Source: Eupeodes corollae (lineage: Eukaryota; Arthropoda; Insecta; Diptera; Syrphidae). From it: 64,000 nucleotides of DNA. Location: NCBI RefSeq assembly GCF_945859685.1, contig NC_079147.1:149444645-149508644 (forward strand). The letters run 5' to 3'. Shown here in pieces: positions 20,536 to 31,100 of the stretch; within the stretch, counting starts at the first letter, position 1, and every line of letters begins with the position of its first letter. The notes below the pieces were generated by a model. The model ran no database searches. It saw nothing but the letters and a program-made list of their open reading frames with translations, and was not told where the DNA came from. A program made the position numbers and the translations under genes.

Positions 20536-20969
20536 TTAACTTCCCATAAGAAGTTATTGTCAAATTGAAGTATTTGTCAAATTGAAAATTTTGACATTTC
20601 TCGACGTTTCAAAGTCCCTAGAGTCGAAATAAAAGATTTTTAGAAAGATGTCTGTCCGTACATTCGTAGCTCAAGAATCAGAAGAGATATCGATTTCAAA
20701 TACATTTTGTTATACAGATAATAAGGCAGAAAGATGCAGAAAGGGCTCTCAAGAAAATTGCGTGGGTGGTTTTTTTACCATAGTAGTTTGAAAAAAGGTG
20801 AAAATTTTGGTTAACCCTAAATATCTAACGAACCAAAAACGATAGAGACTTGAATTAAATTTTATATAATATACTGTAAAGTGATATCAAAGAAGTATAT
20901 TTAAAAAAAATCCATTTAACGTCGACAGACGGGATGGGAAGTTATCAGTGTGGGTCGCATCCCAGCCTC
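20536..20969 (-). repeat. DINE-like interspersed repeat, short copy
   Basis: Read on the minus strand it starts GAGGCTGGGATGCGACCCA and CACTGATAACTTCCCATCCC near 20969-20930, and ends with TTTCGACTCTAGGGACTTTG and a terminal palindrome AACTTCTTATGGGAAGTT near 20537-20554. The same start and end blocks bound 53406-54363 in the opposite orientation. This copy lacks the tandem units of the long copy. No protein is encoded. It interrupts or abuts the copia remnant. Confidence 0.65.
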
Positions 20970-21480
20970 TTTTTTCCATTTATCTAATGCGCTTCTATTC
21001 TAATGACCCGTTTTATTCTTGACTCAATTCAAAATTTTCAATCAAAGTTCCCTTAGCTAAATCTCTCCTTTACCCAAATTAAATATTATCTTGGTAACAA
21101 AATTGTCCATCATTTACCATAGTTGTTTTTTTCTAATCCATCATGTAACGGAAGAAATGGGGATTTTACTTCTCCAAAATGTCTGCTTTTAACCTCATGA
21201 CCCGGCAGTGTAAAAGAATACTTTTTCAAAAATATTACTTCCGATAATGGAATCTTTATTTTCATCTTAACGCTTGATTTATGTCTTATTAAAAGCAATT
21301 AGTTAAGAATTACAAACAATTTTGAAATTATCGCATCTGCCAACAATTGGGGACTAATATTTTAAAATAGAAAAAAAAACTATTAATTACGTTAACAAAC
21401 ATAATGAATACGTACCAAATTTACCACTCGTTGATACGACCAACTGTGATAAAATCCTAACTTTGATACTTACTACGGTA
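20970..21480. other. Spacer, nothing recognised
   Basis: AT-rich sequence between the DINE-like repeat and the LINE. A short minus-strand frame at 21110-21298 has no recognisable motif. Confidence 0.4.
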
Positions 21481-22913
21481 AAACAAGCTTTAAATCTGCT
21501 TTTAAAAAATGTGATCGGAATCAACCAGAAAACTAGAGGCACATTGCTGTGAAAAATTCTCTAAGACAACTGTTGTCAGAAATTCTATAAGTTCAACTTA
21601 TAAATTGTTTAGAACTGGTTTTCTCACAAATGTTTCAACTATTGATCAAATTTTTGTTTTAGTTACTTTGGCCAGGAGTTTTTTCGACACGAACAAATGT
21701 TTATACGCTTTGTTGGTTGATTTGAAAGCTGCTTTTGTCATGGTCAACAAGAAATCAATAATATACAAACTTTTAGTAATCGGTTTATCAAATATAGTTC
21801 TACGAGAAGCAGCTGTTCATAAAGGTCCAAGAATTTCAAGAAACTTTAAATGCCAAACCGAAGTTCATCAACGTTTTGTCTTAAGTCCTTTGCTTTTCTC
21901 CCTGTTTATAAATTATGTCAAAATTTATATCACAGGGGGAGGATCCTCAATGATAAAATTATAAAAATTAGACTTTACGCAGACGATTTAGTTATATTTT
22001 CTGGCAACGCAGTTCCTCTACAGTTACAGATTAACAAGCTATGACAATATTGCAATACTTTTGACCAACAAATTAAGAGCTCAAATCACGTACAAATTAA
22101 GAGCTCAAATTACATAACAGTTTAATAGGTTATATAGTCTTAACTGCACCTTCGGGGACGATGCTTTTTAAGTAATGTAGTAATTCAAATATCTTGGTTA
22201 TTTATTAATGTGTTTAAATTGTTTACTAACAAATTCCCTTGGTCCAGCCCAAAATTTAAAATGTTGCCTTTGGCATAGTAATGAAGTGTATTCATACGGG
22301 AAGTCGGAAGAACTGGTAAGTGTTCAGAGGAAGTTTTTTAAAAGAATTTTTAGACTGCCACATTATGACAACCACGTGGAAACCTTCCTTCCACAAATAT
22401 TTTTGAAAAATCTGAAGTCAAGGACAGATAACATAACCAAGGTAATACGTCGGCCTGATGAAAATCTCCAAAAACGTATCCTCAAGATCTGATTTGACAA
22501 GGGTTACAGTCCTATCAAAACTGATAGCATCTAGCGGGGACGTACAATTTTGCAATCTCACTACGAAGTGATAATCCGGAAGAATTAAAAACGTTGTTTT
22601 ACGACTGCATAAATGACGCGTTATTTCAACTTATCTTCTAGAAGTATCTATTGACAACAATTTTTGTATGTGGCGTAAAAAAATTACTTTGGAAATGAGC
22701 TCCAGTTCTTGAAATAAATGTTATCTTCAAATTAAGAACAGAAATCATAGAATTAAATTATGTATAGACTACATAGGTCTGACATAAAAGAAATCTGTTC
22801 GCTTTACATATTACAACCTTGATCAGGACGAAAATATTTTAAACTTTTTAGTGTTGGGGATTTCGTAAGACGAATTAAGGAGGAAGGATATTTATTTAAT
22901 AATCTGACAAAGC
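21480..22913 (+). mobile_element. Non-LTR retrotransposon (R1/I/LOA-like) remnant, left part
   Basis: Plus-strand RT pieces in shifting frames: FRTGFLTNVSTIDQIFVLVTLA, LYALLVDLKAAF (first catalytic Asp block), VLSPLLFSLFINYV, IRLYADDLVIFSG (YADD catalytic site), then a thumb/tail part with VSVQRKFFKRIFRLPHYDNH and, near 22790-22880, DIKEICSLYNLDQDENILNFL, reminiscent of the C-terminal zinc-knuckle area. A 24-bp tandem duplication (AATTAAGAGCTCAAAT words) lies at 22069-22117. Its tail continues after the gypsy insertion at 27208. Confidence 0.65.
21605..22492 (+). pseudogene. LINE reverse transcriptase core and thumb, frameshifted
   Basis: Frames 21605-21964, 21850-22044 and 22208-22492 carry the RT from the STIDQIF block through YADD to the QRKFFKRIFRLP block. 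The GxxQGxxLSP motif is degraded to VHQRFVLSP. At least three frame changes and several stops are present. Confidence 0.65.
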
Positions 22914-23092
22914 TGTATATCGATAACTAGAACTAAAAAAGAATAACTTTGGTTGATCATTCCATCATAAGGCCCAATCAAAGTTTTAAACAACGATTTC
23001 TATGTACATTGACATAAGTAAATAACGAATGATTGCAGTTAGTCATAGTGGTATACAAAAGTTTACTGACTATTTTGGAATAGTATGCTACA
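22914..23092 (-). repeat. 3' LTR of second gypsy
   Basis: Shares long identical blocks with 27029-27207, such as CGATTTCTATGTACATTGAC and AGTTTACTGACTATTTTG, with scattered substitutions and short indels. On the minus strand it ends GTTATCGATATACA. Confidence 0.75.
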
Positions 23093-23532
23093 GATCGGCC
23101 AGCCTGATCGAGTAATCGCCCGATTACATTTTTCTGAAATAAATGAAGATTCTTATTATAGCGATAATGTTTGTTTCATTTTAATATATAATAAACATTA
23201 AGTATTTTGTAAAGTTAATAATGTTAATAAAATAAATTGTCTTTTGAATAACATCGAACTTTTACATTTTTGAAAAGTAATAAGATTAATTGATGTTTTT
23301 TTTCATTCTTTTAAAATAATACGAAAGTTTGCATGAAATTAATTTAAAATATCGTGAAAATTTCCATGCAATTATTCATATAATGCATAATACATTAAAA
23401 TGTTCATAAATATGATTATATATGTATTTGTACGAAATTACATTATAAAACATAAATACAGATATGCATGTTTTTATTTATAAATCCAGATCTGAAGAAA
23501 ATTGTTTGGTTTTTATCATTAATTTTTCTTTT

Positions 23533-24215
23533 TTATTTATTAAAATCATTGTTATCATGATCTCCAACGTCATCCGCGTCTTCGTCAAGTTCCAAGATAT
23601 ATTTAGTCAAAAATGGCCTCATATTAGAAGGTGATGAGACTCCCCTACATGGTAAATGGGTTAATTGTAGACCATCAATATCTTTTATCAGGTACCTATC
23701 GTTAGGCATAACTTTCTCTATTTTGTATGGACCCCTAAATTTAGCAAATCGTTTCTTATTAACGACAGGAGTGTTTATAATATTCTTTTCCATTATGTAG
23801 TCTCCTTCTTTGTGCACATGGGTTTTCTTATGGCGCTTATCATAATAAACCTTGTTTAAGTTTTGGCTTTTTTCTATATTTCCACTAGCTTTATTTCTCA
23901 TGTCTTCGAATCTTACTCTTTTGGAATCCATTTTAAAAACTGTTTGACGCTATCACAAAACTGTCTCTCTGGTTCGTTCCGAACAAGAGTGTACTAGGCG
24001 AAAAACTTTAAAAATTTTGTAAAACCATCTGTTACGCAGAGAAGGTGTTTTTTGCTCCTAGTTGATAATGCGCCAAGGTGGTCATTATGCAATGTGTCAA
24101 AGGGCATATTTCCCTTAGGTATTGAATGCAAAATTTCTTGAATTTTTCCAGAATCAGGAGAAAAACAAATACATTTAAGACAGGTTTTAATATAATTTCT
24201 GATTTTATTCTTTAT
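23533..24215 (-). pseudogene. Second gypsy integrase core fragment and C-terminus
   Basis: From about 24215 the minus strand reads NYIKTCLKCICFSPDSGKIQ and HNDHLGALSTRSKKHLL, the second half of the HHCC finger and the first catalytic Asp block (DHLG). The remainder of the core is deleted. The clean frame 23931-23533 then gives the C-terminal part, with YYDKRHKKTHVHKEGDYI, KFRGPYKIEKVMPNDRYLI and a final acidic tail. Confidence 0.75.
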
Positions 24216-24216
24216 T

Positions 24217-25232
24217 TTAGGAAACCAGTAGGTTGTAGATAGGTGCCCCTAAATGGCACATTGCTTCATAATAAGTTCGAATCACCTGGTCTTCCAAATT
24301 TAGAGGGACGTAAAAAAGAACCTTTTCTTTAGTTTTTCGGTATATTAGACCATCTATCATCTGATACATTGAGCTTTCAGATTTTTCTAACTTTTTGATG
24401 ATTAATAATATCTTACGATCTTGTCTCTGTACTGCTGCTAAAGCAAACTCAAAAGATTCATCTTCAACGTGGAGTATATTAAATGATCTACTAAGAGCAT
24501 CGACGTGATTCATCAGGGAACATGATGACGGTGCTCAACCTTATAGTAAACACTTTCTAGCTCTAAGGCCCAACGAGAAAACCGCGGATTAATTGACTTT
24601 TTCTTTAGAGTCAATGTCAGTGCTTGACAGTCTGTGACTATTTTAAAAGCTATTCCAATGAGATATATTTTAAACCGTCTTTAGGCGTAAATAATTGACA
24701 AAGTTTCTAGCTCGTAACTGTGGTATCTATTTTCAACTTCTGTGGCTCGCTTCGAAAAAAAAAATCGGATGGAATTTGTTATTGTGATGTTGTTTTTGGA
24801 GTTTAACGGCACCAAAGCCTACACTACTCGCATCACAGTGCAATTCCGTTACGTTATGAGAACTATAGATTGAGAGAACTGGAGATTGAGTAAATTAAAA
24901 GATTCTATTTCATTAACACCAAAAACAAATGGTGAGTTTTTCTTCAAAAGGTCCTACAATGGTTTGGCTAAATTTGAGAAATTTTGTATAAATTTTCGAA
25001 AATATGAACAACGACCCACATAACTGTGAACCTCTCTTGTACTCTTGGGAATTGGAAAATTACTTATACTTGCTTAATAAACCGTTCGAACACAGATGGA
25101 CCATTTTTAATGCCAAATGGCATCTTTACATATTCAAATTGCCCTAGAGGCGTCGTGGAAGACGTGTATTTAATTGAGTTTTCCGCCACATTAACTTTCG
25201 AATTAGAGAAAGCTGGTGTAACGATCCTAATA
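24217..25232 (-). pseudogene. Second gypsy RT, RNase H and integrase N-terminus
   Basis: Frames in order on the minus strand: RT block GQFEYVKMPFGIKNGPSVFE (near 25160-25080); connection block REVHSYVGRCSYFRKFI (near 25040-24980), with the YxDD region deleted between them; RNase H piece TELHCDASSVGFGAV (near 24850) and ALTLKKKSINPRFSRWALELE (near 24630-24560); then MNHVDALSRS (24513) and an integrase HHCC start ending MCHLG near 24240. Confidence 0.75.
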
Positions 25233-25237
25233 AAGTT

Positions 25238-25534
25238 TTATTTTATAACCTCAGGTAAATGTTCATCAATATTAAAATCTAATTTACTCACATTCCAACC
25301 CGAGTCAATATTTATAACCTTAAAAACTAAGTTGACATCATCACCTGTACTTATGAGCTCAGTATTTTGACTTGTTGCTGGAGCATCACGAAGGCCAAAT
25401 GATACTTGAAGATCTCGATCAAATCCATTTACATAATTCTTCTTTTGTTGTTGTGGAACAAAACCATTTTTGCCCATAAAATCTCTACCTAAGATTACAG
25501 GATAAGACATTGAATTATTCTTAACAACTAACAT
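25238..25534 (-). pseudogene. Second gypsy protease C-terminal part
   Basis: YPVILGRDFMGKNGF is the ILGxDF block ending a retroviral-type aspartic protease. The following acidic spacer (STGDDVNLV, DEHLPEVIK) leads into RT. The DTG active site should lie about 25535-25620 but is not legible because of frame damage. Confidence 0.6.
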
Positions 25535-25622
25535 TTGTAAATTTATAAATGAATTTTCAAAAGATATGATACAACTTATACTTCCTAGTACATCCAGCGG
25601 GCTGTTGTTTACTCAAACATAT

Positions 25623-26108
25623 TTATGGCTTCTCAGGTCTAATGATGATATCAAAAACGGAGGTATATAACCTGAATCCAAAAGAGTCAAGAGTGTTGCT
25701 GACAAAATTAAAGCTGATAATTTTCTCGAATTCATTGCTTGATGATTCGCTGTCTTCATATGTGTTCACGCTGGCTGGTAAACCAATTTTTTCTTTTTCT
25801 TCGACTTGATCTTTCGTATTCACAATTATGAAAGATTTCTTCGCGGAGGAGTGGGGTGAAATGTGCCCCTGCTTCCCACACTTAAAACACGAAACTTCTC
25901 GCTTATCAGGTATTGTTTGAGTGCTGATACGATTAAAACCTTGATTTGTGACATTTGATCGGCTTGGTGTAATGTTGCGTACATGAGAACTATTTGGTGT
26001 ACTTCTCGATGGCCTGACGTCATAAAAATTGTTTCGACAATTGCGCTTTAACTTCTCATATTTGCGTAAGGCTGATTTTAATTCAATGATGGTGTTGGCG
26101 TTATACAA
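25623..26108 (-). pseudogene. Second gypsy nucleocapsid and linker
   Basis: The frame contains KSALRKYEKLKRN, a basic Ser/Asn-rich stretch and the zinc knuckle CFKCGKQGHISPHS near 25840-25890, in which the last cysteine is replaced by serine. An acidic linker to the protease follows. It is consistent with the Gag C-terminus. Confidence 0.65.
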
Positions 26109-26414
26109 AATTGACTTATTAATTTCAACATCTGCGATTCCTTTAATTATAAATTGATTAATGTCTTCTTATTCAATGTCACTTTGTGAAGCTATTTCCA
26201 TCATTGAAAGAACGTATTGCTGGAAAGTCTCGTCATGACGTTTTTTTCTATTTTGAAGATCGTTGTATACATCAGCCTTAGTCACGTTCTTTTTAAACTC
26301 ATTGATCAAATAATTTTTATACCTTGCCAACTTTTTGTAATGATTGTTCTGATGTATAATTTGGCTGCACCTTTCAAAAGTCTTTTCCCGGAAATAAATT
26401 TTACTTCATCAGGC

Positions 26415-26771
26415 CTAAGATTTCGGAATAGTCTTCGAATGGTTCCATCCAACTTTGCACAGGTAAATTGTCGTCGCCACTAACAGGGGGTATGGAGTCT
26501 TCAATATCCCTGAAACAAACTGCAGTCGATTTAGTTTTGGTATTGGTTGCAGACTCCTCGAGCTGAATTTCTTGAAGCTGTTTTTGCAGTTTATTAATCT
26601 CTTCTTTCTTCTTAAAAATCCGATGACGTTTTTCTCCAAACGTTGCTCCTCGTTGATGTCCTCAGTATCAGAAAACTGTTCATCGGCAGATTCAACGGTG
26701 GATTCTCTAGAAGTCTCTTGTATGAGCTTTCGCATATCGTCGTCTGTAAAGTATTTTACCCCTACTTCCAC
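26415..26771 (-). pseudogene. Second gypsy gag, N-terminal part
   Basis: The frame begins MEVGVKYFTDDDMRKLIQE, an acidic and helical segment suited to the start of a gypsy Gag. It continues into a Glu-rich stretch and then goes out of frame at the KKRLINC region. Position directly after the 5' LTR leader supports gag. Overlapping plus-strand frames here are shadows. Confidence 0.5.
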
Positions 26772-27028
26772 ACGGCGCGCGCTTTAATTCAGCTTTTGAA
26801 CCACTGGTTGGAAGCAATAAAGATCTTAACACAGCTTTGAGAAAAACGATTGTTGCGTCATTTAAGAACTTTGTCCACGTTTACGACAAATTTAATTGTT
26901 TTAATTAATTATTGCAAGACAAAAAAAAACACGTTTTTTTCGATGAAAAGCACAAACAATTTTTTTTTATTTTTTCACAAACTACTTTAAAACGTGGTTT
27001 ATCTCACTTCTTTTGAATTGTGGATTAG

Positions 27029-27207
27029 ATATCGATAACGAGAACTAAAAAAAGAATAACTTTCGGTTGAATCATTCGTTCATAAGGCCCAATTATAATT
27101 TTAAGCAGCGATTTCTATGTACATTGACATAAGTAAATAACGAGTGCTTGCAGTTAGCCATAATGCGAAACAAAAGTTTACTGACTATTTTGAAATAGTA
27201 TGCTACA
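27029..27207 (-). repeat. 5' LTR of second gypsy
   Basis: Starts TGTAGCATAC on the minus strand and matches 22914-23092. The primer-binding site just after it was not identified. Confidence 0.75.
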
Positions 27208-27790
27208 TTAGCGTTATGTCTGATTTTGCAAAAGTTCCCTATCATTAGATGAATGTGTCAATATTTTGAATGGTAACCGAAATTGGAAGTCTTCTATAGG
27301 ACGTGTCTCTCAAATGCGAAAAAATATCGAGACCAATATTTAAATATGTTTTGAATAAAGAAGTTCTGCAACCCATATTTAAACACTTTAAAAACTTCCT
27401 GTTGTTTCGTTTTTTACCAAGTTCTGAAAAAACAATGATCTACCGTTCTGTTTTGACTAAACTAAAAGTCAAAATTAATAATTTTGCCTGGAAATTGTTA
27501 TACGAAAATAAAAATGCTTGTAAGATAGATTTTTTTCTTCCCTATAAGTATCACAATAATTTAATTTGTATCAATGATTTTTTTCTTTTTGTTTTGACTA
27601 AACTAAAAATCACAAAAGTATACGCATAAATTTAAATTTTACTTAATTTATGAACATAGCACAAATTTGAAATTTTAAAATTTCTTTCTCAACGTAAATT
27701 TTTAGTTTTAATTTTGCTATTGTAATATCTCATTATAATAATAATTGTATACACTGATTTAAAATAAAAATGAATTGAATTGATTTGAAA
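27208..27790 (+). mobile_element. LINE 3' tail displaced by second gypsy
   Basis: Immediately after the LTR, SLDECVNILNGNRNWKSS matches the usual C-terminal end of R1/I-type LINE proteins (xxLxGxxNWxxL). A long AT-rich untranslated part follows and ends at 27765-27790 in AATAAAAATGAATTGAATTGATT, a LINE-like tail with short tandem AATTG units. It is interpreted as the 3' end of the element at 21480-22913. The frame at 27303-27629 is untranslated-region noise. Confidence 0.5.
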
Positions 27791-28199
27791 TATTTCTAAG
27801 ATTTCTGAGAACTTTCTGAGTCAGATTGACGGAGTAGGAGATGATTTATTTTCACCTAGAAATCAAATAAGCTTTGTATTTCTTTTCTTCCCTTAAGAAT
27901 TGTGCGATAGAGAATTCTTGAGAAATCGAATCATTAAAATTGAATTCTCAGACTATTGACAGCAAATTTAAGAAATTTGCATGTTTAATTTTGATTATAT
28001 TTCTGAGAATACAAAAGTCTCCGAAATCTTAGAAATGTTAACTTAAATAATATCATCCGATTAATGTTTTTCATTACATATAAAAACTCAACTTATAAAA
28101 TTAAATCAAAGATTTACATTTCCCAGTAATCATCATCATCAAAACAAAAACAATAAACGTAAGACAATATTAAATTAAAAAGTTTTTTCAACAATTCTA
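27791..28199. other. Intergenic stretch 3' of arrestin gene 1
   Basis: Probable 3' flank and UTR of the arrestin gene on the minus strand. AATAAA-like signals for that strand are present but not diagnostic. No other feature is recognised. Confidence 0.4.
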
Positions 28200-31100
28200 T
28201 CACAGCCAAGTACTCTTATGAGGTTCGTTATTTGAAAAAGGTTCAGTTTCAGATATTGAACAGAGTTCTGAACAAGAATAAACCGGATACCTTGGAAGAA
28301 ATTCACTCTTCCCCAGGGCATTGTTATCATCTTCATTACAATCTGCTCGAGTCATGTATACAGCTTCTTCATATGATGGCGGTGCTATGAGTTTGGAGAA
28401 AATACAAATGTACATAATGTATAAGTTAATAATTCAAGCAATATTATTTTAACCTACAAATTTGAAGATCATCAAAATCGATTACAGGTTGTGAGTTCCC
28501 CGATGAAATTGTAGATACTTGCTCTTCAAATATATCGATGTCTTCAGTTCTCGATGAAGGATTTATCTGGAAATTGTTTAGACTCGGTAATGGCTGATAA
28601 TTAACCACATCAACCATCGGAACGTTTCCAATTGTAATCGGAATGGTAATGAGAGGATTATGATGAATTTTTTGGAGTTTTGCTTCAACTTCTAATTCAT
28701 ATGAAATTTTAATTAGACGACACGAATTGAAGCACGTTGGGGGTGTTGCTGGAACGCGAATAAGATGACTAAGAGTTCGAGAAGTCTTAGAGTTTACAGA
28801 TCCTCCTTTTATTTTAGCCAAATTAAATCTTTCTAAATGCGAATTCATTTTCGGTTGCTGACTGAACAAAGTTACAAGCATCACAAAAGATATCTTCAAA
28901 TCTATCACTTTAAGCGTACTTTCATTTGTTACAGTGACGGTGGCAATTATATCTTGACCAGGAACAAATCCAGTTTGTGGCAGGAAGACTTTCAACTTTA
29001 TAGGCTGACTTGTGCAGGGTCCACAGAAATATGTTTTAAAGGTCTCTTGAACAGCAGGAACCTATTAATGAAATAGTTTTACTTAATACCGTTGCATGAG
29101 GAACAACAAATTGTGTTTACCCTGAGAACTGGTGAGTCATAGTTTAAGTTCATTAATTTAAGAACAGTAAAGCCGCGTGAATACGTTTGATCAAACTTCC
29201 ATGGGCGTATGAGTACAACTTTTACCAAGTAACGTATGTGACCGTATTTTCCTTCAAACGATGACGGGCACTGTGCAGGGAGAACACATGCAAATGTAAA
29301 ATTGTGAATTCCAGGCTGTATTTCAACATTTTCACCTGAAATTATAAAAAAAGATGTGTATTGGAAAGTGATACAATTTTTGGTTGTCACATACTATCCT
29401 TGGATCCTAAAAGGTAAGTTGTAGACGCCAAATAGTCTTCTCTGCCACTGTAGGTGGTCATTTGATTTTGAGAATTTGATTTTGATTTTCCATTAATGTT
29501 AGAGTGTTCGGTCCATTTTGTACGAGCAAAGCCAATTATTTTTAGAGCGAATCCTATAATTAAATTAAAATAAGGTTAGGTATAAAATTTGATTTAATTA
29601 AAATTATTTAGTTGAAAGTTTCAAAGGGAGTTATAACAGAGGTAGCACTTATGTAACTACTACCTTCAGGAAATGATATATATATATATTTCTAGTATTG
29701 AAGTTCTATTTCAATACTAGAATCAGCCTTATCCTAGATCCAAGTGTGCAATGCTAATTTAAGAAACGCCCTACCAAAGTAACTTTACTCTTATCACTGT
29801 AGTTGAAACTATCATAACATAATTTGACCTTTTCTAATTAACGCTTTCTATGTTTAAATTTAAATACTCGTACACAAAATGAATGATGTTTTTTTCAATT
29901 TTATATGATTTACATTTTCCTTATTGCTTCCTTTATCGAACAGAGTGTCAAGTTCTCGTGAATTTAATGCATTGTTTGATTCCATGTTTCGTCCTATCCT
30001 CGTACTGAAATCGCTTTCACGGGCTTTTTCAATGTACACAATTCTTTATTGCTTGGCTTCAACATTTGGGCCAACAACACCAGAGGAAGAGTGTGACGAA
30101 CCCACTCGAATCTCGGACGTGGAAGGTCTTGACTTATTTCACACCTGACCACTGTGTTATATCTTTTAATTTCTCTTGCTAAAACACTCAATTTAAAGAA
30201 AGAATTCCTAAGAGAACCGTTTGGCAATTCGAGAAAGTCAACTGGGACGGTCACAATTTTCATTTTAGGATATTTAAGTTGCTACTTTGCTCTGTCGATA
30301 GTGACGTTGACGCCAGCGCTGATATGATCACAAGTTCCTTTGGAACTGTAAAGAGGTTATTGGGTATAAGGAGGTAAGTTTCCGTTGTTTTAAAGCCAAT
30401 GGAACTGTGCAAAACCGGAATAAGTTCATAATGCAGTATAAAATGTTGGTTATAGTATAAAATGTTGGTCATACAAGGGGAAATCTTCCTCTGTCTCCGC
30501 TTTTCACTGAGCGTGTTAATGATTCAATGGGGCCAATCTTGTATCGCATTCGTACTGTAGCGAAAGTCCTACAAGATCTCAAGTGCGAAACTACTGCATA
30601 AGCTTTTTTACCATCCTACTTCATTTGTGCAACACATTCCTAAAAAAGGCGAATCCTCCTCCCCCTCCAATTATTGACCAGTTGCACTTAAGTCGCTTCT
30701 TTTCAAAGTCATGGAATTCTAATTAATTATCAATGAAAAAAATATGTCAAATACGAAAGTTTCTTAATGACCGGCATAACGACTTTTGAAGCAAGAGGTA
30801 CACTACTAAACTCATGGTTCATCTCACCGAACAGTAGAACAAATTTGTATATCGTTTTGGAGAAAGTAAGATTATTGCACTTGATAATTCTAAAACGTTT
30901 GATAGGATCTGGCATCCGGCTCTCTTATCGAAAATGCCTTTGGTTTTCATGAATCCCTCCTCCATTGGATTAGTAATAACCTTTCGGATAGTTCAATACA
31001 AATAGTACTGAATCGGTTCAAGTCTGAAAATCACATAATAAATGCTGGTGTGCCCCAAGGCTCTGTTGTATCTCCTACACTATTTCTGATTTGTATTAAT

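Larger units (their letters stand above)
22914..27207 (-). mobile_element. Second Ty3/gypsy retrotransposon, degenerate, inserted in a LINE
   Basis: LTR-like direct repeats of about 176-179 bp lie at 22914-23092 (3' LTR) and 27029-27207 (5' LTR) and share most bases; both run TGTAGCATACTATT... on the minus strand. Gag, protease, RT, RNase H and integrase pieces lie between them in the expected order. Stops, indels and deletions (RT catalytic YxDD region, most of the integrase core) show an old insertion. Flanking LINE sequence continues on both sides; no clean target duplication was found. Confidence 0.8.

Noticed and set aside
27303..27629. 108-codon plus-strand ORF as a gene
   Set aside because: Phe/Lys/Asn-rich composition of AT-rich DNA, located in a likely LINE 3' untranslated region.
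28200..28995. Arrestin exons 4 and 5 of gene 1 joined at TGTAG|GTTAAA
   Set aside because: That donor gives the wrong phase for the PPSY exon; the T|GTAGGT donor keeps the frame and matches the paralogue's T|GTACAT site.
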